NCBI RefSeq assembly: GCF_041146795.1
Contig: NC_135174.1
Location: 5,705,878-5,769,877, forward strand
Direction: 5' to 3'
Source: Maylandia zebra
Taxonomy: Eukaryota > Chordata > Actinopteri > Cichliformes > Cichlidae
Length of the DNA: 64,000 bases
The notes under the pieces: model-generated
The model's database searches: none
What the model was told of the DNA's origin: nothing
Seen by the model: only the letters and a program-made list of their open reading frames with translations
Shown: positions 56,461 through 64,000 of the stretch, piece after piece
Position numbering within the stretch: the stretch's first letter is position 1
How the letters are laid out: the number at the start of each line of letters is the position of its first letter
Program-made: the position numbers and the translations under genes

Positions 56461-57304
56461 AAAACAAAACATACTTTTCTTTTCTCTTTAATTCAAACCA
56501 CTTTACAGAAAGTACAATTGTTTACAATGAACAAAGGAGTAGGTAGGTTTCCAATGCTTAATTAGTGTGTAAGAATATTGCAGAATCTGCTGTGCTGTGT
56601 ACTTTGGAAAAACCATGAGAAGGGCTGGCTGGCTGAAGAAGAAATGATAAATGTCCTTTTTTTTCAAGCCTTCTCTCGGCCTGGCTTGGGGGGCGGGGAG
56701 ACGTGCACTCGCCTTTCCTTTTTGCTTTTTCCTGCTCTTGCCAAGTCCTCTGCCGGCTCTACATCTCTCCTATTAGCTTTTATTAGGCTTGCACTCATGC
56801 CTTTGCCTTTCACCACTTCAAAAGTGCGCCTACTTGAATATTACCTTGGTAGGCTCTCTTTGTTTTTGGCCTTCCTCACTACACCGTGAAGAGATGTTGA
56901 ATAAAAAAAAGCAAAGAAAAGATGGTTTTGTTTTGTGTTTTATTGAAAGCACTTTCCAGAAAGTGTAATTGTTTAGAATGAAGACAGAAGTAGGTAGGTA
57001 GGTTTCCATGTGTAATTGATGTGTAAGAATATTGCAGAATCTGCTGTGTTGTGTACTTTGTAAAAACCATGAGAAGGGCTGGCTGGCTGGCTGTGTACTC
57101 ACTCTTGCTAAGTACATGTGAACAGATCTTGAAGAAAAAAAACAAAACAAAACATACTTTTCTTTTCTCTTTAATTCAAACCACTTTACAGAAAGTACAA
57201 TTGTTTACAATGAACAAAGGAGTAGGTAGGTTTCCATGTGTAATTGATGTGTAAGAATATTGCAGAATCTGCTGTGCTGTGTACTTTGTAAAAACCATGA
57301 GAAG

Positions 57305-57338
<34 letters not shown>

Positions 57339-60300
57339 AGAAGAAATGATAAATGTCCTTTTTTTTAACCATTCTCTTGGCCGGCCGTTTGGCGTATGAT
57401 GTGTGGCAGAGCACTCTGGTACAGAGCGCCGCCAGTTCGAACCCCCACGATCTCGCTGCCACGGCCCTAGCTTGGGGGGCGGGGATGCGCATTCGCGTTT
57501 CCCCTTTTGCCTTTTCCTGCTCCAGCCAAGTCCTCCGCCTGCTCGACATCTCTCCTATTACCTTTTATTACGCTTGCACTCATGCCTTTGCCTTTCACCA
57601 CTTCAAAACTGCGCCTACTTCAATATTACCTTCATATGCTCTCTTTGCTTTTCGCCTTCCTCACTACACTAAGTACCATTTTTTAACGCTGTGTACTCAC
57701 TCTTGCTAAGTACATGTGAACAGATCTTGAAGAAAAAAAACAAAACAAAACATTCTTTTCTTTTCTCTTTAATTCAAACCACTTTACAGAAAGTACAATT
57801 GTTTACAATGAACAAAGGAGTAGGTAGGTTTCCAATGCTTAATTAGTGTGTAAGAATATTGCAGAATCTGCTGTGCTGTGTACTTTGGAAAAACCATGAG
57901 AAGGGCTGGCTGGCTGAAGAAGAAATGATAAATGTCCTTTTTTTTCAAGCCTTCTCTCGGCCTGGCTTGGGGGGCGGGGAGACGTGCACTCGCCTTTCCT
58001 TTTTGCTTTTTCCTGCTCTTGCCAAGTCCTCTGCCGGCTCTACATCTCTCCTATTAGCTTTTATTAGGCTTGCACTCATGCCTTTGCCTTTCACCACTTC
58101 AAAAGTGCGCCTACTTGAATATTACCTTGATAGGCTCTCTTTGTTTTTGGCCTTCCTCACTACACCGTGAAGAGATGTTGAATAAAAAAAAGCAAAGAAA
58201 AGATGGTTTTGTTTTGTGTTTTATTGAAAGCACTTTCCAGAAAGTGTAATTGTTTAGAATGAAGACAGAAGTAGGTAGGTAGGTTTCCATGTGTAATTGA
58301 TGTGTAAGAATATTGCAGAATCTGCTGTGCTGTGTACTTTGTAAAAACCATGAGAAGGGCTGGCTGGCTGGCTGGCTGGCTGGCTGGAGAAGAAATGATA
58401 AATGTCCTTTTTTTTAACCATTCTCTCGGCCGGCCGTTTGGCGTATGATGTGTGGCAGAGCACTCTGGTACAGAGCGCCGCCAGTTCGAAGCCCCACGAT
58501 CTCGCTGCCACGGCCCTAGCTTGGGGGGCGGGGATACGCATTCGCGTTTCCCCCTTTGCCTTTTCCTGCTCCAGCCAAGTCCTCCGCCTGCTCGACATCT
58601 CTCCTATTACCTTTTATTACGCTTGCACTCATGCCTTTGCCTTTCACCACTTCAAAACTGCGCCTACTTCAATATTACCTTCATATGCTCTCTTTGCTTT
58701 TCGCCTTCCTCACTACACTAAGTACCATTTTTTAACGCTGTGTACTCACTCTTGCTAAGTACATGTGAACAGATCTTGAAGAAAAAAAACAAAACAAAAC
58801 ATTCTTTTCTTTTCTCTTTAATTCAAACCACTTTACAGAAAGTACAATTGTTTACAATGAACAAAGGAGTAGGTAGGTTTCCAATGCTTAATTAGTGTGT
58901 AAGAATATTGCAGAATCTGCTGTGCTGTGTACTTTGGAAAAACCATGAGAAGGGCTGGCTGGCTGAAGAAGAAATGATAAATGTCCTTTTTTTTCAAGCC
59001 TTCTCTCGGCCTGGCTTGGGGGGCGGGGAGACGTGCACTCGCCTTTCCTTTTTGCTTTTTCCTGCTCTTGCCAAGTCCTCTGCCGGCTCTACATCTCTCC
59101 TATTAGCTTTTATTAGGCTTGCACTCATGCCTTTGCCTTTCACCACTTCAAAAGTGCGCCTACTTGAATATTACCTTGGTAGGCTCTCTTTGTTTTTGGC
59201 CTTCCTCACTATACCGTGAAGAGATGTTGAATAAAAAAAAGCAAAGAAAAGATGGTTTTGTTTTGTGTTTTATTGAAAGCACTTTCCAGAAAGTGTAATT
59301 GTTTAGAATGAAGACAGAAGTAGGTAGGTAGGTTTCCATGTGTAATTGATGTGTAAGAATATTGCAGAATCTGCTGTGTTGTGTACTTTGTAAAAACCAT
59401 GAGAAGGGCTGGCTGGCTGGCTGGCTGGCTGTGTACTCACTCTTGCTAAGTACATGTGAACAGATCTTGAAGAAAAAAAACAAAACAAAACATACTTTTC
59501 TTTTCTCTTTAATTCAAACCACTTTACAGAAAGTACAATTGTTTACAATGAACAAAGGAGTAGGTAGGTTTCCAATGCTTAATTAGTGTGTAAGAATATT
59601 GCAGAATCTGCTGTGCTGTGTACTTTGTAAAAACCATGAGAAGGGCTGGCTGGCTGGCTGGCTGGCTGGAGAAGAAATGATAAATGTCCTTTTTTTTAAC
59701 CATTCTCTCGGCCGGCCGTTTGGCGTATGATGTGTGGCAGAGCACTCTGGTACAGAGCGCCGCCAGTTCGAACCCCCACGATCTCGCTGCCACGGCCCTA
59801 GCTTGGGGGGCGGGGATGCGCATTCGCGTTTCCCCTTTTGCCTTTTCCTGCTCCAGCCAAGTCCTCCGCCTGCTCCAGCCAAGTCCTCCGCCTGCTCGAC
59901 ATCTCTCCTATTACCTTTTATTACGCTTGCACTCATGCCTTTGCCTTTCACCACTTCAAAACTGCGCCTACTTCAATATTACCTTCATATGCTCTCTTTG
60001 CTTTTCGCCTTCCTCACTACACTAAGTACCATTTTTTAACGCTGTGTACTCACTCTTGCTAAGTACATGTGAACAGATCTTGAAGAAAAAAAACAAAACA
60101 AAACATACTTTTCTTTTCTCTTTAATTCAAACCACTTTACAGAAAGTACAATTGTTTACAATGAACAAAGGAGTAGGTAGGTTTCCAATGCTTAATTAGT
60201 GTGTAAGAATATTGCAGAATCTGCTGTGCTGTGTACTTTGGAAAAACCATGAGAAGGGCTGGCTGGCTGAAGAAGAAATGATAAATGTCCTTTTTTTTCA

Positions 60301-63300
60301 AGCCTTCTCTCGGCCTGGCTTGGGGGGCGGGGAGACGTGCACTCGCCTTTCCTTTTTGCTTTTTCCTGCTCTTGCCAAGTCCTCTGCCGGCTCTACATCT
60401 CTCCTATTAGCTTTTATTAGGCTTGCACTCATGCCTTTGCCTTTCACCACTTCAAAAGTGCGCCTACTTGAATATTACCTTGGTAGGCTCTCTTTGTTTT
60501 TGGCCTTCCTCACTACACCGTGAAGAGATGTTGAATAAAAAAAAGCAAAGAAAAGATGGTTTTGTTTTGTGTTTTATTGAAAGCACTTTCCAGAAAGTGT
60601 AATTGTTTAGAATGAAGACAGAAGTAGGTAGGTAGGTTTCCATGTGTAATTGATGTGTAAGAATATTGCAGAATCTGCTGTGCTGTGTACTTTGTAAAAA
60701 CCATGAGAAGGGCTGGCTGGCTGGCTGGCTGGCTGGCTGGAGAAGAAATGATAAATGTCCTTTTTTTTAACCATTCTCTCGGCCGGCCGTTTGGCGTATG
60801 ATGTGTGGCAGAGCACTCTGGTACAGAGCGCCGCCAGTTCGAACCCCCACGATCTCGCTGCCACGGCCCTAGCTTGGGGGGCGGGGATGCGCATTCGCGT
60901 TTCCCCTTTTGCCTTTTCCTGCTCCAGCCAAGTCCTCCGCCTGCTCGACATCTCTCCTATTACCTTTTATTACGCTTGCACTCATGCCTTTGCCTTTCAC
61001 CACTTCAAAACTGCGCCTACTTCAATATTACCTTCATATGCTCTCTTTGCTTTTCGCCTTCCTCACTACACTAAGTACCATTTTTTAACGCTGTGTACTC
61101 ACTCTTGCTAAGTACATGTGAACAGATCTTGAAGAAAAAAAACAAAACAAAACATACTTTTCTTTTCTCTTTAATTCAAACCACTTTACAGAAAGTACAA
61201 TTGTTTACAATGAACAAAGGAGTAGGTAGGTTTCCAATGCTTAATTAGTGTGTAAGAATATTGCAGAATCTGCTGTGCTGTGTACTTTGGAAAAACCATG
61301 AGAAGGGCTGGCTGGCTGAAGAAGAAATGATAAATGTCCTTTTTTTTCAAGCCTTCTCTCGGCCTGGCTTGGGGGGCGGGGAGACGTGCACTCGCCTTTC
61401 CTTTTTGCTTTTTCCTGCTCTTGCCAAGTCCTCTGCCGGCTCTACATCTCTCCTATTAGCTTTTATTAGGCTTGCACTCATGCCTTTGCCTTTCACCACT
61501 TCAAAAGTGCGCCTACTTGAATATTACCTTGGTAGGCTCTCTTTGTTTTTGGCCTTCCTCACTATACCGTGAAGAGATGTTGAATAAAAAAAAGCAAAGA
61601 AAAGATGGTTTTGTTTTGTGTTTTATTGAAAGCACTTTCCAGAAAGTGTAATTGTTTAGAATGAAGACAGAAGTAGGTAGGTAGGTTTCCATGTGTAATT
61701 GATGTGTAAGAATATTGCAGAATCTGCTGTGCTGTGTACTTTGTAAAAACCATGAGAAGGGCTGGCTGGCTGGCTGGCTGGCTGTGTACTCACTCTTGCT
61801 AAGTACATGTGAACAGATCTTGAAGAAAAAAAACAAAACAAAACATACTTTTCTTTTCTCTTTAATTCAAACCACTTTACAGAAAGTACAATTGTTTACA
61901 ATGAACAAAGGAGTAGGTAGGTTTCCAATGCTTAATTAGTGTGTAAGAATATTGCAGAATCTGCTGTGCTGTGTACTTTGTAAAAACCATGAGAAGGGCT
62001 GGCTGGCTGGCTGGCTGGCTGGCTGGAGAAGAAATGATAAATGTCCTTTTTTTTAACCATTCTCTCGGCCGGCCGTTTGGCGTATGATGTGTGGCAGAGC
62101 ACTCTGGTACAGAGCGCCGCCAGTTCGAACCCCTACGATCTCGCTGCCACGGCCCTAGCTTGGGGGGCGGGGATGCGCATTCGCGTTTCCCCTTTTGCCT
62201 TTTCCTGCTCCAGCCAAGTCCTCCGCCTGCTCCAGCCAAGTCCTCCGCCTGCTCGACATCTCTCCTATTACCTTTTATTACGCTTGCACTCATGCCTTTG
62301 CCTTTCACCACTTCAAAACTGCGCCTACTTCAATATTACCTTCATATGCTCTCTTTGCTTTTCGCCTTCCTCACTACACTAAGTACCATTTTTTAACGCT
62401 GTGTACTCACTCTTGCTAAGTACATGTGAACAGATCTTGAAGAAAAAAAACAAAACAAAACATACTTTTCTTTTCTCTTTAATTCAAACCACTTTACAGA
62501 AAGTACAATTGTTTACAATGAACAAAGGAGTAGGTAGGTTTCCAATGCTTAATTAGTGTGTAAGAATATTGCAGAATCTGCTGTGCTGTGTACTTTGGAA
62601 AAACCATGAGAAGGGCTGGCTGGCTGAAGAAGAAATGATAAATGTCCTTTTTTTTTCAAGCCTTCTCTCGGCCTGGCTTGGGGGGCGGGGAGACGTGCAC
62701 TCGCCTTTCCTTTTTGCTTTTTCCTGCTCTTGCCAAGTCCTCTGCCGGCTCTACATCTCTCCTATTAGCTTTTATTAGGCTTGCACTCATGCCTTTGCCT
62801 TTCACCACTTCAAAAGTGCGCCTACTTGAATATTACCTTGGTAGGCTCTCTTTGTTTTTGGCCTTCCTCACTACACCGTGAAGAGATGTTGAATAAAAAA
62901 AAGCAAAGAAAAGATGGTTTTGTTTTGTGTTTTATTGAAAGCACTTTCCAGAAAGTGTAATTGTTTAGAATGAAGACAGAAGTAGGTAGGTAGGTTTCCA
63001 TGTGTAATTGATGTGTAAGAATATTGCAGAATCTGCTGTGCTGTGTACTTTGTAAAAACCATGAGAAGGGCTGGCTGGCTGGCTGGCTGGCTGGCTGGAG
63101 AAGAAATGATAAATGTCCTTTTTTTTAACCATTCTCTCGGCCGGCCGTTTGGCGTATGATGTGTGGCAGAGCACTCTGGTACAGAGCGCCGCCAGTTCGA
63201 ACCCCCACGATCTCGCTGCCACGGCCCTAGCTTGGGGGGCGGGGATGCGCATTCGCGTTTCCCCTTTTGCCTTTTCCTGCTCCAGCCAAGTCCTCCGCCT

Positions 63301-64000
63301 GCTCCAGCCAAGTCCTCCGCCTGCTCGACATCTCTCCTATTACCTTTTATTACGCTTGCACTCATGCCTTTGCCTTTCACCACTTCAAAACTGCGCCTAC
63401 TTCAATATTACCTTCATATGCTCTCTTTGCTTTTCGCCTTCCTCACTACACTAAGTACCATTTTTTAACGCTGTGTACTCACTCTTGCTAAGTACATGTG
63501 AACAGATCTTGAAGAAAAAAAACAAAACAAAACATTCTTTTCTTTTCTCTTTAATTCAAACCACTTTACAGAAAGTACAATTGTTTACAATGAACAAAGG
63601 AGTAGGTAGGTTTCCAATGCTTAATTAGTGTGTAAGAATATTGCAGAATCTGCTGTGCTGTGTACTTTGGAAAAACCATGAGAAGGGCTGGCTGGCTGAA
63701 GAAGAAATGATAAATGTCCTTTTTTTTCAAGCCTTCTCTCGGCCTGGCTTGGGGGGCGGGGAGACGTGCACTCGCCTTTCCTTTTTGCTTTTTCCTGCTC
63801 TTGCCAAGTCCTCTGCCGGCTCTACATCTCTCCTATTAGCTTTTATTAGGCTTGCACTCATGCCTTTGCCTTTCACCACTTCAAAAGTGCGCCTACTTGA
63901 ATATTACCTTGATAGGCTCTCTTTGTTTTTGGCCTTCCTCACTACACCGTGAAGAGATGTTGAATAAAAAAAAGCAAAGAAAAGATGGTTTTGTTTTGTG
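56461..64000. repeat. Satellite array with ~2.35-kb higher-order repeat, runs past the window end
   Basis: About 7.5 kb of near-identical tandem units. The landmark CAGAATCTGCTGTGCTGTGT followed by CTTTGGAAAAACC recurs at 56,578, 57,859, 58,908, 60,212, 61,261, 62,569 and 63,641, so spacings alternate 1,049 and ~1,281-1,308 (the last is 1,072). The full period is ~2,353-2,380. Units combine ~500-bp monomers of two types: A with CGGCCTGGCTTGGGG and B with GGCCGGCCGTTTGGCG plus a tRNA-like segment. Each monomer carries a variable (CTGG)n run of 2-7 units. Copies differ by a few bases only, implying recent homogenisation. Confidence 0.9.
57373..57475 (+). repeat. B-type satellite segment with tRNA-like fold (first copy)
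   Basis: About 100 bases from GGCCGGCCG to GGCCCTAG; other copies begin near 58,427, 59,709, 60,780, 62,066 and 63,138. It contains a GTGGCAG...CTGCCAC 7-bp outer stem, an inner CTCTG-GTA-CAGAG hairpin and AGTTCGAACCCC, which matches a Pol III B box (GTTCGAACC). A-type monomers lack this stretch. Confidence 0.5.

Noticed and set aside
57420-57475. Calling a functional tRNA gene in the satellite
   Set aside because: The B-box-like site is too close to the A-box-like site, and the distance from the T-loop to the acceptor-like stem does not fit a tRNA cloverleaf.
56570-64000. Many repeated open frames of 60-170 codons in the satellite, including Gln-Pro-Ala-Ser repeats
   Set aside because: They recur with the satellite period in several frames on both strands. 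The Gln-Pro-Ala-Ser runs are translations of (CTGG)n. They are not genes.
56461-64000. Regularly spaced repeats that might suggest a CRISPR array
   Set aside because: Units are ~500-1,300 bp and nearly all of each unit is repeated; there are no short repeats with unique spacers, and the genome is eukaryotic.

Overview
The window is vertebrate nuclear DNA, most likely from a teleost fish and probably a percomorph or cichlid-like species. The genes are split by GT-AG introns, the background is AT-rich, and the interspersed repeats are typical of fish: Tc1/mariner, hAT, L2-like LINE tails, tRNA-derived SINEs and a Ty3/gypsy element of the Gmr1 type. There are no operons or bacterial features.

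Region 1 (about 56-18,600, minus strand) is one large gene running off the left edge. Twenty-one phase-consistent coding exons give about 1,474 codons in the window. The N-terminus carries two LOTUS/OST-HTH RNA-binding domains. After a long middle region comes a GHKL (HSP90/histidine-kinase-like) ATPase module of the plant NO VEIN / sacsin type. A candidate noncoding first exon at 18,541-~18,597 has a TATA-like box and a cluster of interferon-response-like motifs upstream, so I infer an interferon-inducible RNA-associated ATPase.

Region 2 (about 18.7-25.2 kb) is intergenic and holds repeats, including a solo LTR with a 4-bp target duplication. Region 3 (25,290-35,943, minus) is a complete six-exon cytosolic sulfotransferase gene of the SULT2 type, 287 residues. 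Its introns are loaded with transposons, including one hAT-like element nested inside another, each with its own 8-bp target duplication. Region 4 (about 37.1-38.9 kb, plus) holds the C-terminal part of an uncharacterised fish protein family (SAMD3-like tail), possibly with two upstream noncoding exons.

Region 5 (about 39.7-51.5 kb) is a transposon graveyard. A minus-strand gag-like remnant is interrupted by a 1.7-kb insertion and by a complete, apparently intact Tc1-like DD34E transposon with ~200-bp inverted repeats. Next to it is a degraded plus-strand gypsy element whose integrase lies upstream of its reverse transcriptase. Region 6 (54,449-54,758, minus) has the last two coding exons of a PDZ-domain gene, perhaps RADIL-like. 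Region 7 (about 56.46 kb to the end) is a tandem satellite with an alternating higher-order repeat of about 2.35 kb and a tRNA-like structured segment in some monomers; it probably lies in an intron of the PDZ gene.

Exons were delimited by eye from splice motifs, reading phase and conserved domains. They agree with each other in phase but have not been checked against transcripts.
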